Source: Iris pallida
Lineage: Eukaryota; Streptophyta; Magnoliopsida; Asparagales; Iridaceae
DNA length: 64,000 nt
Assembly: GCA_029216955.1 (NCBI GenBank)
Contig: JANAVB010016200.1
Coordinates: 2,569,839-2,633,838 of the forward strand
Direction of reading: 5' to 3'
The position numbers and the translations under genes are program-made. Shown here one piece after another: positions 36,313 to 48,916 of the stretch (within the stretch, counting starts at the first letter, position 1; each line of letters begins with the position of its first letter). The notes below the pieces were generated by a model that saw only the letters and a program-made list of their open reading frames with translations, was not told the origin of the DNA and ran no database searches.

Positions 36313-38689
36313 TGTCATGCCCCGCTCCCGTAGGAGCGATTGTTCTCGCTAAGGCGTGATGTCGCACGAGCCTAGATTGCGCTCGTGCAAGGCGGGTTCC
36401 ATAACGGTCGATTACAGCGGCTGCGACGAGGTCGTCGCACAGAAGTCCCAAGCAGAGACATTGAATAATAGCAGAAGAAAATTGAAGCAAAACACAAGTT
36501 ATTCAAAAGATACATTTTATTGATATTGGAACAAGGATTACAATAGGGCACAAGGCTAAGATTACAAGTCACTCAAGCTCACTCTTCTCACATTACAAGT
36601 CACTCAGCTCTCTCTTATCTCTCAATACAAATCTTGAACCAGCGGATGCTTCGGAAGACGACGTCCATACATTATGTCCCGTATAAGTCTTGACTCCACG
36701 CGGTCGCATGCTACGAATCGCCAAGGAACTCCATGCCTCGATGCATCCAAGCGAGCTCCGCAACATGAGCTTCTGCATGTGCCTGCACATAAAAACTGTG
36801 TGGGTGTCAGTACTCAACCGTACTGGTGGAATGAGCTCCTCGCCTACCCATACAAAACCGACACGTTTATTTACTTTGTGCAACATAGTCCCTTTATGAT
36901 TGTCTTTCTACTCTTGTCTTAGGATCAATTTTAGGACAGACGCATTGGCCTATTTTGTGTCTCAAGACCATCCCGTGCTTGCATCAACGTTAACCTATCA
37001 AGTCGTGCTTGCCTTTCGACCCGTAATCAAAGATGCAACTACTCAGTGAGACTCCATTTCCATGTGACCGTGCTACAAATCCATCATGTGATGCCTCGCA
37101 ACTCAGTGTGACTTCACCATATCGCTGCCTCACGGCCCTTGCTACTTTGATCACCAACTGACCCAATCAAGACTTGTGGGCTAAGTGTCACTCGACCGAC
37201 TTTGCCTTGCGGTATTTCCTGACTTAACTCAAGATGACTCAAATCTAACTTATGCAACTTATATGCCGACAACTTAAGACTCGACGCCACATCTCGTGCC
37301 GAAGCTCGGTGTCTTTGTTGCAGCCAAATCTTAGGCCCAAATATTATCTTTCGATCGTGCACGCATTCGACTCGACTCATTGATATAGTGAATACCACAC
37401 TCGACTCAATCTAAAGGCATACACGCGGATCGCCGCCCATACCGACTCATCTATATGAATTAGTCACTAGCGTCCAGCGCTATAATAGACTCTCTTTGTA
37501 GCTTTTGATTAGACGGACGCCCCTTGCCAGCGCGAGTAGCTAGCTCCGTTGCAAGTCTCCGCCTAACCAGTGCCTTCATCTAGCACAGCTACGATGTCTA
37601 CCATCAAAACGGTTCCCATGGGCCGCCTGGGTCGCCGTTCGAGAAACTGTTTGTTTTACCTTATACAAGTTGTCCAATGACCATGCAAGACTCGACTCGA
37701 ACTGACGTCTCACACAGTTAATCTACTTCTAGTGTTACCATCTCTTTCAGGGCCAAGTTCAATACTTCTCACATCTGAGACCTTGCATCGACGACCTATA
37801 GTTGCGAGCATTTCTCTTTCTTGCCCTATCATTTCATTCAACTTAAGAACAACTATTTGAAGCACTTTTCCAAACTCAATAATTCAACTGTGGCTCGTAC
37901 CTTAAAATAATAAGTCCGTGACATCGTATCTTAAACCAACTTAAACTCTATGCGACACCACCGCCCAAGACATACTCTATATGACGGGCTTGGACTATAT
38001 GTTGTTATACCCAGCCGTAGAACTCACAGGACCGTACTTGCTACTACTCCGATAGCCTAACATAACTTGCCTAACTTAACTTTGCAACAACTTGACGGGC
38101 AAAGGCTACGTCAAGCTTTGCCTTGATAGAACTTGCCGTGCACATGTCCGGCTTGAACAAACAAGTTATTTGGTTGCCTAGACTTATGTGACAAGCTGTG
38201 CAATGTAGCTTAACCAATAGGGCGGACAAAGGCTATGCCAAGCCTTGGACAATAGATCGTGCATGCTTTATCAAGCATTCATACGGGCGACGCCTATGAC
38301 TTGGGCTACGTTCATAACTTCGTCTACTCAACCAACTTTCCTTCTCCTAAGCCACGGGACGAAGGATCGAGTGTCGTTTTTAAAGCACGTCGTGCACCAA
38401 CTCTAAGTCGACCGTTGGACCGTTCCATATTCTAACTCAATTAGACCTGTCGGGATTATTCCCTTATCTATGTGGATTCGTCTCTTTTATTATCAAGCCT
38501 ACTTGTGCATTTAAAAACATGTGATTTATTATGTGAAGGCTAAGATGAGGCAAGTTCATCGAAACTACCCCACCTGAGCGAGCGGTCGCCTCGACCAAGC
38601 GATGTCTTCGAGCAGCCGTTGTAAGGCTAAGTCTGAACGCCGTCGGCGTTCCAATTCCTCCGACTGATTGAGCGGGACGGGGTACTACA
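36313..38689 (-). repeat. 5' LTR of element D (2.38 kb)
   Basis: It is the partner of 15895-18268. Ends are TGTCATGCCCCGCTCCCG and GGGGTACTACA on the plus strand. No long coding frame is shared by the two copies. Confidence 0.9.
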
Positions 38690-38694
38690 GCTTC

Positions 38695-39085
38695 TGGGAG
38701 CTCTGAAGCAGCTGCGAAGAGGCTGCGCTTTTGGGAACTCTGAAGGAGCTGCGCTTCTGGAAACTTTGAGAGATCAGTAAAGGAGACGTGAAGGGACTGT
38801 GCTTCTGGGATCTCTGAGAGATCAGTGAAGGAGCCGTGATGTGGCTGCGCTTCTGGGGGCTCTTAAGGAGCTGCGCTTCTTGAAGGCTCTAAAGGAGCTG
38901 CGAAGGGACTACGCTTCTTGGAACTTTGAGAGATCATTAAAGGAGCCGTGAAAGGGCTGCACTTCTGGGGCTCTGAAGGAGCTGCACTTCTTGAAGGCTC
39001 TGAAGGAGCTTCTTAAAGGCTCTGAAGGAGCTGCGCTTCTTGAAGGCTCTAAAGGAGCTGCACTTCTTGGAGGCCTTGGTCTCTG
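38695..39085. repeat. Irregular GCTGCGCTTCT word array
   Basis: About a dozen copies of CTGCGCTTCT-like and CTGAAGGAGCTG-like words occur at uneven spacing. The same words occur left of D at 15795-15894, which shows the array was one block before D inserted. Confidence 0.8.
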
Positions 39086-39296
39086 CGCTTTTGAGATGAC
39101 TAGTGACTACTTCTGAGCAGCTGAGTCAACGCCTTCTTTATTGCTGCCACTTTGGGGGGCTCGAGAAGCGGTGACTTAAAGACTCAGTCAATAGACTTTA
39201 TTGAATGAGATTCATTGTGATGAATTCTATGTTCAGCCAATGAATTCTGGGCTTTTGACCAACTACCACGTGGCGTGTGGGTTGGACCACACACAG

Positions 39297-39650
39297 CCTA
39301 TATAAATGGGAGCTTTCGAGGAAGCCTTTGTTCATTGCCTCTTGATATTCCTTTGTCATGCTCGACCCCGACTTAGCTTCGGACGACCATAGGCCTTTCA
39401 TAAGTCGACTGTTGGTTGTAGATCTCTTCATTCAAAGAAGTTGTAGTCTTGTGAAAGAATAATTTCAGAGTTTTAAGATGCACTTGAGCGTATAGAATGG
39501 GGGGTTCAAACCTCAACAACATCTTAGAGGTCTTTGAGACCCAAGATACTAGATTTGGGTCGACGGTCGGCCCTTTGTTATGCAGGAAGAGCCACAGGTT
39601 TCACTATGAGCTTTGTGTAGGAGCTCCATTCCCGTCCTGTTCAATAAATG
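39297..39650 (+). promoter_or_regulatory. Plus-strand TATA-to-AATAAA unit in LTR E2 (antisense to element)
   Basis: CCTATATAAATGGG (39297-39310) has a G-box CCACGTGG about 29 bases upstream (39267-39274) and AATAAA at 39643-39648. LTR G has the same unit with almost the same spacing (345 against 348 bases) and conserved blocks between. It points away from the E2 body. No shared open frame exists, so a product would be non-coding. Confidence 0.5.
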
Positions 39651-40100
39651 CTTCATTAGCCATATTGGAGCGGGGGAGCTGTGCACTTGTCAAGGAAGTG
39701 ATTCACTCTGACTACGAGGAGAGCTGCGCACTTATAGGTTGCGCACTTGTAAGCTGTAGATTTGTAGTTTGTAGAGTCTTTATATGTAATCATGAAGAGC
39801 TTGTACTAGATTTGTAAACATGATTTTTATAAAGTATTTCTCTTTATGCACTGCCTTCTCTTGTGATCTATTTTTCTAATGTGCACATCAACTTGGCGTC
39901 TTCCTGCGCTTTTGTGAACTGTGGGAAGCAACTGATTTCTTCTGCACTTTTGTTACCATAGCGCTTCTTTCATGCTTCTACATCTATACTTTGCTCTTAG
40001 GACTTCGTCATCCAAGACAGAAGGAAGAAGAAGATCTAATCAATGAGTCGTCAACTTTGGTTAGGAAGATTGCTATGGATTGGTGAGTGATCTCGATTAT

Positions 40101-41271
40101 AATCTTCTATTTTTCTTCTTGTGAGTAGCGAGGGGGTTGAACCTATTAGGGCAAAGGGTTCATCATGAGTTTTGTCAATCTTGTAATTTCATCTCAGTTA
40201 TTAAAGCTTGGGATTTGTCTAGGTGATGTACGCCACCGCCATATACTTGTCTTCACCTTGTACTTGGTGTCCGTTAGACGGGAGTTGGTTTTGATCAGGT
40301 GGGTTTGCAAACGCTTCGCACACGCCCATCAAAGTGAACATGAAACAACTCCAAAGCTCTACTACAGAGACCGAGGCACACGTAAATACCCAAACTCCAC
40401 ATATTCATGAGTCACGACGGCCGGGTAATTCGGTTGAGTTTGCCGGAGAAGGAGAGAGGGAGCGCTGTCGGAGAAAGAGGGGGGAGGAGGTGAGGGTGAG
40501 GGATTAGGTTTGGGTTTGAAAGAGGTACTTTCGTCTCTTTTTTTTGTACCAAGTTAAAAATATTCAATAGTTGATTGTATCAAATTGTCGAGTAAAAAAA
40601 GTCTAATTTATCAAGTTAAAAATATTTAGTAATTGAGGGTTTCAAGTTGAAATTAAGCCTTCTATTTTAGAATAAGGGCCGGTTAATTTATTATTCGGCT
40701 TTAGTACTTATAAACGGTCACTTCCAAATATAGGAGCAAAACTAGTTTTAAGGAAACGCAAACTTTTTAATACTAATCTTGCAAGTACAAAAGAATTTGA
40801 TTTATAAGAAGGCACGTTTGTCGAACCTAAGTGACCCTTGTGGTCAGCAAAAAAAGACATAAAAGCTCTGGATAGATGGCAGAAGATCAGTGGATCAAGC
40901 CACATGAGCATATTATTCATTTTATTTATGGTGGGAGCTAGGGAGCAGCGAGCCCAAAACACATATAATGTAGTGTGCACAAAAAGTTCTGAACGTCAAA
41001 GAAAGAATAAGGCGTGTTTACACTATCAGTAATTTTCCCATTAAGCAATATTACTGAAATTATCCTTGACTGAGTGACTCCTTGTAATTTGTTTGCTACT
41101 TAAACCATTAGTACTAATAATAAAAATGATCAAGTTCTACATAATTAGTAATAATAATCATTAGTTTGTATTTCTTGTAGTTTAAAATAAATAAAACAAT
41201 TTTTTGTGTTTTATAAGTTGGACAAAACATGAGGATAACCGTGCCAGTTTTGCTGGGTAAAGAGTATTATT
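40101..41271. other. Low-copy-looking AT-rich DNA, no gene seen
   Basis: No repeat partner in the window and no credible coding frame. A purine-rich stretch at 40440-40510 has a TC-rich complement that looks like a plant 5' leader, but no exon follows. This may be host DNA beside E2. Confidence 0.4.
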
Positions 41272-41576
41272 TGCCATTAAAAAAGTTGTGGAATAAACTT
41301 TTATATATAATCATAATAGAACAGAGTACAACGTAGGATCTCGTTGGGATCCTAGGAGTACACTTTTGTTTTTATCTGGAAACCGTAGCGATGAAGCGAA
41401 TGGTAATTCTTTGACTCCGTTAACGATCTGACGATGATCTCGAACTCTCTGAATGTCTGAGTTGCTCTGGAATGGGCAGGGACTTGAAGAGAATTAGAAC
41501 TCTTGCAAGTGCTCTGGATGTTCAAGTGGTTAAAAAAGTTGAAGAACCGAAGAAATTGAATGAAGGAATGATCCTT

Positions 41577-41586
41577 CTATTTATAG
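41577..41586 (-). promoter_or_regulatory. Sense TATA box of LTR G
   Basis: CTATAAATAG on the minus strand, 305-315 bases from the LTR's left end. The position matches E1 and E2. Confidence 0.65.
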
Positions 41587-42351
41587 GCAGCAGAATGATC
41601 TGCTTATGTGCGCATGGAGGTTTTGCACGTAGGGACGCCATGTGTCTGAGTTTTTTGGGCGCATGGACAGTGTGCTGGGGAGCTGGAACTGAATCTGTTT
41701 GGACTGCACTATTGGACTTCGAAGGAGCTGACATGTGGCAGTTATTGAGATTTGGTTGTTGCTGAGCTCCTGGGTGGTTGGCACTCATTCGTAGGCAGAA
41801 CTGAGTCAATGACACATGGCGCATGCCCATTACTCACGGATCTTTGTAGGTTTATTTGAGTAGATGCGCCTGGGATCTGGCGCATAAGGAGACTTGGCTT
41901 CTGACAAGAGCAAGTCTGGGCGCATGACTTTTAAGGTACATGCAGAATCTGAGCGCATGGCTGTGGAGGCGCATGCAAGTGATCAGTTGGCCACGTGGCA
42001 TAGCAACCGTAACCGACAAAAGAGTAATGATTACGTCTTTTCGTCTTCTGCAAAAGCTGACTACTCCGACTTCGAGACACATGCAGCTGTCATTTCAGTC
42101 ACTTTAGCATTAAATGCTTTGATGGCGGAGAGCTTTAAGTGGGCGCATCAGTCGTGCAGTGCATGGAGCCGATAGGCGTATCAGTTGTGTGGCACATCTC
42201 TTTTGGACAGTTTTGTTAAGTCTTTCGAGGGGAACTGATGACTCTTTGACTTAGCTGAGTTTGAGATGGCAGATTCATCGTCATTAATGCAAGTTCATTA
42301 TACTGACTTTGGAGAAGTTGCCACTTGGCACATGGATTTGATTTGCCCTGG

Positions 42352-42706
42352 CCTATAAATAGCAGTGTATAGAGTTTGCTCATTCTTTTCAACCAAACTT
42401 CTCATTTGAGATGAGCTCGACCGATCGATCCTCCTCCTTGGCAAGATGTTGCACTGCGGATTATGGATCTTCTCATTCAAAGAAGCTTTGATTTTGATGA
42501 CGAACTCTTTAAGAAGACTGAGATGCACCTGGAGTGCTACGGACACAATAGCTTATGTTCGAACTCCTTGTCGGCAATGTTCTTCTATGAGATGGCGTTG
42601 AGTGCCTGTTGCATCCAAAGATCGGGGTCGTCGTGTCCCGACTTCTGTTATGCTGGAAAAGCCACCGGGTTTGGATTGATTGTCAACCCGTGTTCTGCTC
42701 AATAAA
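42352..42706 (+). promoter_or_regulatory. Plus-strand TATA-to-AATAAA unit in LTR G
   Basis: CCTATAAATAG (42352-42362) to AATAAA (42701-42706), with CTCATTCAAAGAAG and AAGCCACCGGGT-like blocks shared with 39297-39650. It diverges from the sense promoter at 41577. The 80-codon frame here (42463-42705) is not kept open in E2, so it is probably not coding. Confidence 0.5.
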
Positions 42707-43200
42707 TGCTTTATTAACCGAAGCACTCGTGCGTTTGACTAGGAAGTGATTCGCTCTGATGAGGAAGAATGATGCGCCTGTGCTGAGACGCTAGAGTGAT
42801 GCGCCTAGACTGATGACGCGCCTAGACTGAGATGTTAGAGTGATGCGCCTAGTTGTAGGTTTTAGACTAGGCTTCTTTGTAATAGACAAGAGTTGGCGGT
42901 GTAATAGATTTTTATATAAAATAAAAATCTAATCTTCGTACACCTTTTATCCTTGTTGTCTTTTGAATGATTTACAAAACAGCCTGTTTTGAGTCTTCGG
43001 TGCATGATGTTTGTGGCACATGGACACTTTGGTCTTCAGATGCACCTGAAATTCCATGCTTCTGCAAGTATAAAGGAGCTGAAGTTTGTGTGCACGTCTC
43101 CAGCTTTTCCAATTGCATGTTCTTGTGATTGCACTTGTACATAGGAGAGTTCAATAACGAAAGTGAGTAGGAATGAATATGCTTACTACAAGGGGAGCCC

Positions 43201-44010
43201 AATACGCATTCATATGCAGGTAAGTAATGGTGAAATCATGAACTTGTGATTTGATCCGTGGTTGCAACATCGGAGCTTAGTGGAGCGCCTAGGATGGCAT
43301 GAGTATGAATTAAGGGGAAAAGATGAGCAGGTTCAAAGGCTTATACTATAAGGTCGTTGGCAACTTGAACAACACCCGATAGGGAGGCAGTCAGGACATA
43401 AATCGACATGGTACAAATAGACTGTTAGTTTCGAGGAAGCAAAGATATATCACACTAGCCAAGAACAAAGATTCACGTAAAATTGCCGAAGTTTGATTTT
43501 TGTTTAATTTCGATATTGTTGTCGAGGTTAAAGAGATTCCTGCAATACTATCAAAGTTTGCTCTCTTAATAAACTCGACTCCAACGATACTCCTTAAAGA
43601 ATCATATTACAAATAGACAAATATTAAACTTGTTCTTCATTGCAAACACAGTTGCAATTGAGATAGAGCGTTTACATAATATATGAAGAAGGAGAAGATG
43701 ATTGAAAAAAGTTTTTGTTAGGGTGATGAAGACCATTGTTGTTCAAAGCAAGATTCGTCCTATATCGACGATATGCTTCCAGGAACTAGCAAGTTCACCA
43801 AATGAATTTCTGGAATGCTCGTAGCCACCTCTATGCAAAACTCGATGGACTCACTGAACGTCCTTTTTTATTTCGTCTCTCCAAAAGAAGACAAGAATAA
43901 TCTAGTTATAGAGAATGGTAGAAAATCTTACTATAATCGTGGATGATGTGGGACTAAAATAACAATTCCTAAAGATCGGGATTGATTATCCAAATACCGC
44001 AATATGGGCA
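43201..44010. other. Unassigned DNA, no gene seen
   Basis: AT-rich sequence without repeat partners in the window, without long frames and without recognisable element ends. Confidence 0.35.
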
Positions 44011-44740
44011 TATACAGATTATCTGCGTAGCCGCTGTCTACGCAAGTCCAGCCTACGCCGCAGCATCGTTGGTAGTACGCTGACTAGATTTCGATATTAA
44101 TCAAAATTAGATCTATTGCTTATTCACAACAATTATCCAAATTACAATCCAATAATACATCAAAATGATATTTGGAAACAAATCTGCCAAATATTAAATA
44201 CAAAAACTTTCTAATCTAACTAGAATCTATGTCTGGCCTCCAAGATATCTCTAACTCCACCCAAAGAAACCCAAAGCAAGATAGCAAGTCATCAATAATC
44301 TGTCAACTGAAACAAAATATCCAGTCAGGATTAGAACAAGTTCACCGTAACACTATACTACACAATATAATATACATGCATGAAGAAAACAATAATAAAG
44401 AAAATAAACTATATGCATGACACAATATGATAAAAAGAATGCAGTTATATCATAAGGACAACATGACAGTCGACTCGATGGAAAGAAAATGAATAAACGA
44501 TATAGCCACAAGAGATCACGTGTACTGTGTGTTTTAGAATACCAATGTTCAACATGTGGTTGGGTTAGGAATCGGCCAGTAAACACGTGAGGTGTATTGA
44601 CTGAACAAACACTGTAAGACGGTCCCCTGGCCGAATAAACTCTAGGATACACTAGGGTACCACATGTCTACTAATTATATTCTTTCATCCGACTAACTCA
44701 CAAGTACATGTCTAACACGATAAACATTAACAACACGATA
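44011..44740 (-). mobile_element. LTR fragment I, left piece
   Basis: On the minus strand it holds the gypsy LTR 3'-end block CGATGCTGCGGCGTAGGCTG and, further in, CCTGACTGGATATTTTGTTT ending in CAG, the acceptor-like region found in B, C, F and H. The extreme end is diverged or truncated. It continues at 50920 beyond solo LTR H. Confidence 0.55.
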
Positions 44741-46149
44741 AACGGTGTAACCACTACTTTCCTGGAATAGGGATATTTTTAACTTTTCCTAATTCTTGAT
44801 ATTATGGTGATTTCAAATTATATTTTGAATAATAAATTATTTTATAAAATTAGAACTTATATTTTTGGTTAATTATCTATAGTATTAGTATAGTGCATAT
44901 GATAAATTATTGAATATGACTAGTGGTTAGCCTTTAGTTAGAATAGTGGTTAGTGATCCTAGAGGGCCTAAACCGACTTGACATGACCACCAAACTAGAT
45001 GATTAAGACTAGCCTAATTGAACTCTAGTTAGTTTCTAGCTAGATTAAAAGGATTAGTTAGAAAGCTTGACTAAACACCTAATTAGGAAGGAAGGTTTAA
45101 TCCCTAACTTGTCATGACATAAGAGAAGGGCTTAGTGGACATTCCTCCTTAACCAAAACCCTAAATTAAACCCTTTATAGAAGCCCACTTCCCTTATAAA
45201 GCCCCACTTCATCTTCTTCCTCCTCACTTCACTCCAAACCCTAACCCTAATTAGGAGCTTCTTTCCTAATGGTTCCTACCACCAAATTTTCTCCAAATTG
45301 GTTTCATTCTCTTCTTCTTGGAGAGGAGAAGGCTCTATTGGCAAGGTTGGAGGGATTGGAGCACTTGGAGCTTGAAGGACTTTGAATCTTGAATTCATTC
45401 TCATTGGAAATCCATCTTCCAATTGGTATGAGCTTTCTAACGCACTAATTTCCATCAAATTAGTGTATAGGCATTCATTAGGGACCCCCATGCATTAGAT
45501 ATGCCATGGAGAGAAGTTTTGACTCATCCTCCTCTCATTTGGAGATTTTCACCTTTGTATTTTGAACCATTTTGGGGGAAATCCGAGAATGAGATTTCTA
45601 GGGTCTGTGAAATAGGTTTGTTAGAATCTAATGGTGATTTAGAACATGTGGGTGAGCTTGGGGTCAAGTTTGAATCCATTTGGAGTGTGTATCACGGACG
45701 TGTCCGATACGCACGCCAAGTGTTTGACAAAATGACCAAAAGAGCATTCAATACTCTAATTTCAGTTTTTATCTTTGTACTGGGTGTGCAATATTTTAGG
45801 GTAGCCTTTGTGAGCCTATCTAGTGGTTAGGAGTGAACTTTGGATGTGGTTGTATGGTTTGGGGGTTTGGGAAGCTTGTGGACTGTAGGTATGTATATGT
45901 GTGGACTGATTGGGGTATTTGTATGTGTGTATATAGAAGGGGACTATTGAATACAGGGACTGATATTTATATGTGTGTGTGTGTCTCCTTAATTGATGTC
46001 TTGGTCACTGATAAGTGAATAGGAAAGGAGTGACAGGTTAGTGAGTGATGGATTAGTGAGAGTTAGAGTGAGGGATTGTGTTGTGTAGGGATTAGAGTGT
46101 GTGAGCCTATGTGTGGTGTGAGTATCAGTGAAGGAGGGGACTATTAGCT

Positions 46150-47410
46150 AACTATTAGTTCCAAGTCCCTTGTTAATGATCAGTCCCCATCTCCCAAAGT
46201 CGTTCTGTCCTGCATTATTAATGGTCAGTCACATATGTTAAGTCCATATGTAATCAGCCCAGTCCCTAATTACATATGTTCAGATTTCCTAATTGTCCAG
46301 CCTTTCCATTTCATTCTTATCAAACCACAATGACTGTTAGCCGCTTAGCATGTATTAGTCGACTAGTCGACTGATACTCTTGAGTATCAGTCCTTACCTT
46401 CTTAGTGTTCAGTCCATACCATTAGTGCTCAGCCCCAATTCATATTGAACAGTCCATTGGTCCATGGTAGCAGCCCCCTTTTTAATTGATCAGTCCTTAG
46501 TTATATATATTTGTATCAATTTGGACATATATGTATGGTTCAGTTCCTTCATTAGAGTTCAATCCTATATCAAGATTCAGTCCTAGTACACTTAACATTC
46601 TGTCCACCCATCTTGTGCAGTCCCATTTCTTTCATCCATGTTTAATATTCATATGTTCAGTCCCCAGTTTTGAAATATGCCCATCATCATTACTTGTTCA
46701 GTCAAAGTGACTTGATAGGGGGAATGATGCATCCATAAAATCGTATACACCATTTGCTCAATTCCTTGGTTAGATTTTGTGTTCAATTATTATACATATC
46801 AGTCCTATACCTCAACTTAGGTATTCACCTTGTAGCAGTCCTATTTGCTTACTGCTCAGCCTTCATGGGAGTAAACCTTTGTGTGACAGTCCTTAATTGG
46901 ACTTGGTATTAGTTCCGTTAGTCCCTGTTGGTAAGTCTCAGCTCCCATTCCTTTTTGTTCTGTCCCAATTATTTACTACACAGTCTTGCCTTTGATTGTA
47001 GTATTATGTTCAATCCTATTAAGGGGAACTTTACATCCTTTCCAGTTTGCATACCCATATTGATTTAAATTTCTTCCTGTTCATTCTTACTTATTGTTCA
47101 GTCCTTGGATTAGTTAGTCCTATTGTTCAGTTAGGATTTACATATTGGCCTCTTAGGGAGGCTTGATGTGCACATGTTCAGACCCTCATAATTAACAGAA
47201 CAGTCCTACATGTAGAAGGGATGGAGAAAGTCGAACATGTGAAGAGGTTTGACTGGTGTTTATCAGTGGTCTTGTGTGCCTTGTGTCAGTTTGCAGAGAA
47301 TGGGACATATGTATCAGTCAATTTAGAACCATACCTGTATCAGTCCTTTGTATAGTTTTGTATCAGATTTCAGTTGAGAGATGAGATGCTATGTATCAGC
47401 CATATGCATG
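46150..47410 (+). repeat. Dispersed CAGTCC word array in LTR H
   Basis: CAGTCC or one-base variants recur roughly two dozen times at irregular spacing, many preceded by GTT or TAT (GTTCAGTCC, TATCAGTCC). LTR C has only a few such words in the corresponding region. Confidence 0.75.
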
Positions 47411-47678
47411 TTATATGTATCAGTGATAAATAAGAAGGGGCAGACATGTTAGAGGGCTCGTATTGAGCCTAGTCCATGGAAGTATCAGAGAGGGTGCCAA
47501 TGGCAATGTATTGTGTGAGTGTGTCCTATCGAGAATTTGGGAAATGTCAACTAATATAAATTAGAGGAGTAAAAGGAAGAACAAGTACAGCAGCAGTGTC
47601 TAAGAGAAAGGGAAGGGATAGAGGGACTGATTTTACGTATATGTGAGTGTGAGTACTAATGGGTATGTGGATCATGTG

Positions 47679-47681
<3 letters not shown>

Positions 47682-47724
<43 letters not shown>
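47682..47724. repeat. (TG)n microsatellite
   Basis: About 43 bases of GT within LTR H. Confidence 0.95.
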
Positions 47725-47728
<4 letters not shown>

Positions 47729-48173
47729 TGTTTGACATCAGATTAAGAAACTACAACATATAGGAATTGGTGGGGGATTACCTTAGTCTCTATTATTCAA
47801 TCCCTACATGATGGCTTATATATATGTCAGTCTATAGGGAAGGCAGATGTGAGGGTGAGGCAATTCCAGGTGACTTCTGCAGTCAAGGAAAAACTAATTT
47901 TGTTTCCTTCAATATGTTTTTACCAAAATTGATGACTGAATACAGGGAATTGGATGCTCAACATGACATTTGATTGTAATAAATACAATAATGGGTAGTG
48001 TGCAGGTATGATGAGTGTGTGTGTGGGGGTGTGATAGCCAATTGGATAGGTCTTTGTGTTTGACATTGTTTAGTCCACAGATATGTGGATATCAGGGATC
48101 ATGCCCTGCTGCCTTGGCAAGATTGCAAGGGGAAAACTGTGTACTTGGTAACAGGAGGGGTGCCTACAGTAAG

Positions 48174-48175
<2 letters not shown>

Positions 48176-48270
<95 letters not shown>

Positions 48271-48277
48271 TAAAAAA

Positions 48278-48327
<50 letters not shown>
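48176..48327. repeat. Paired (AT)n tracts in LTR H
   Basis: 48176-48265 and 48283-48327 are TA tracts separated by a short A-rich spacer. Coding frames here are artefacts. Confidence 0.95.
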
Positions 48328-48330
<3 letters not shown>

Positions 48331-48539
48331 GTTAGTGGATATATAACTAGGGGTGAGCATTTTTCGGATTTAGAATCGAAAACCGACCCGAAATAGTGGT
48401 TCGGGTCGGTTTTTAAAAAATCGGGTCGGATATCGGTTTAGGACATACAAGAAGTTTGGTTAACGGATCGAATTTCGGGTCTAGATTTTGGGATCCGACC
48501 CGAACCGAAAACCGAACTTATCATTTTACCCTTAAGTCA

Positions 48540-48548
48540 CTATAAAAG
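48540..48548 (+). promoter_or_regulatory. TATA box inside the inverted-repeat element
   Basis: CTATAAAAG, followed within 25 bases by AAGCCCTAACTTCACC and a CT-rich run, a layout common in plant housekeeping promoters. Confidence 0.45.
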
Positions 48549-48610
48549 TAAAGAAGCCCTAACTTCACCTAACTCTTTCTCTCTCCTCATATTAACATCT
48601 CAGCCGCCTC

Positions 48611-48916
48611 TTGAAGAAGTTGTTCCTCTTCCCCTTCTGCAACCCGCCTCTTCCCCTTATGCAACCTGCCTCTTCCCCTTCCTCTCCTTCTTCCATGGCC
48701 CACCTCTTCATCTTCCTCTTCTTCTTTGTTCTCTTGCTCTTACTCCCTCTCCCTGACTGTCACTGGCGGAGTCGAGGCGGGGTACCTGGTGTCGAGGCGA
48801 CGGCGGAGAGGTTTGTTTCATGCATGTCGGGGGCTGCGCCGATGGGAAAAGCTCATCCAGAAGATAATGAATTCCACACTAAGCTTTGTTTCATACATGT
48901 TGGATTTAATTTGTAA
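48611..48916 (+). CDS. Hypothetical ORF in the inverted-repeat element (101 aa)
   Basis: ATG at 48611 lies about 65 bases after the TATA box. Residues 28-48 are very hydrophobic (HLFIFLFFFVLLLLLPLP), which could be a membrane anchor or signal, after a P/S-rich start. The rest (SRGGVPGVEATAERF) is unremarkable. I do not recognise the protein. It may be a captured host gene fragment or a chance frame. Confidence 0.3.
   Translation: MKKLFLFPFCNPPLPLMQPASSPSSPSSMAHLFIFLFFFVLLLLLPLPDCHWRSRGGVPGVEATAERFVSCMSGAAPMGKAHPEDNEFHTKLCFIHVGFNL

Larger units (their letters stand above)
38695..40100 (-). mobile_element. E2 5' LTR, right piece
   Basis: This continues the LTR broken by D. 38695-39085 is an irregular array of GCTGCGCTTCT/GGAGCTGCG words with GGCTCTGAAGGAG between them. 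A plus-strand TATA (39297-39310) and AATAAA (39643-39648) follow. The block from 39190 to about 40020 parallels 42240-43070 in LTR G. The right end is not sharply defined, and no terminal duplication could be fixed. Confidence 0.55.
41272..43200 (-). mobile_element. LTR G, Tat-like, minus strand
   Basis: It starts TGCCATTAAA on the plus strand, like the PBS-side ends of E1 and E2, but no primer site or ORF follows on the left, so it is probably a solo LTR. Sense TATA CTATAAATAG is at 41577-41586. 41720-41815 matches 15420-15500 of E2 (GTTATTGAGATTT...GGTTGGCA). It is rich in GCGCATG and GCGCCTAG words. The right end and target duplication are uncertain; TTATT precedes the left end. Confidence 0.6.

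Noticed and set aside
41267..42303. TTATT/TTATA as target duplication making G a 1 kb solo LTR
   Set aside because: It has one mismatch and would split a block shared with E2. The right end stays undetermined.
39267..42706. Possible endogenous pararetrovirus promoter (G-box, TATA, AATAAA)
   Set aside because: No virus-type reading frame is nearby. The sequence is shared between LTRs E2 and G of a Tat-like element, which explains it.
44353..44652. 99-codon minus-strand frame in LTR I
   Set aside because: It overlaps LTR sequence homologous to C and H, where no such frame exists.
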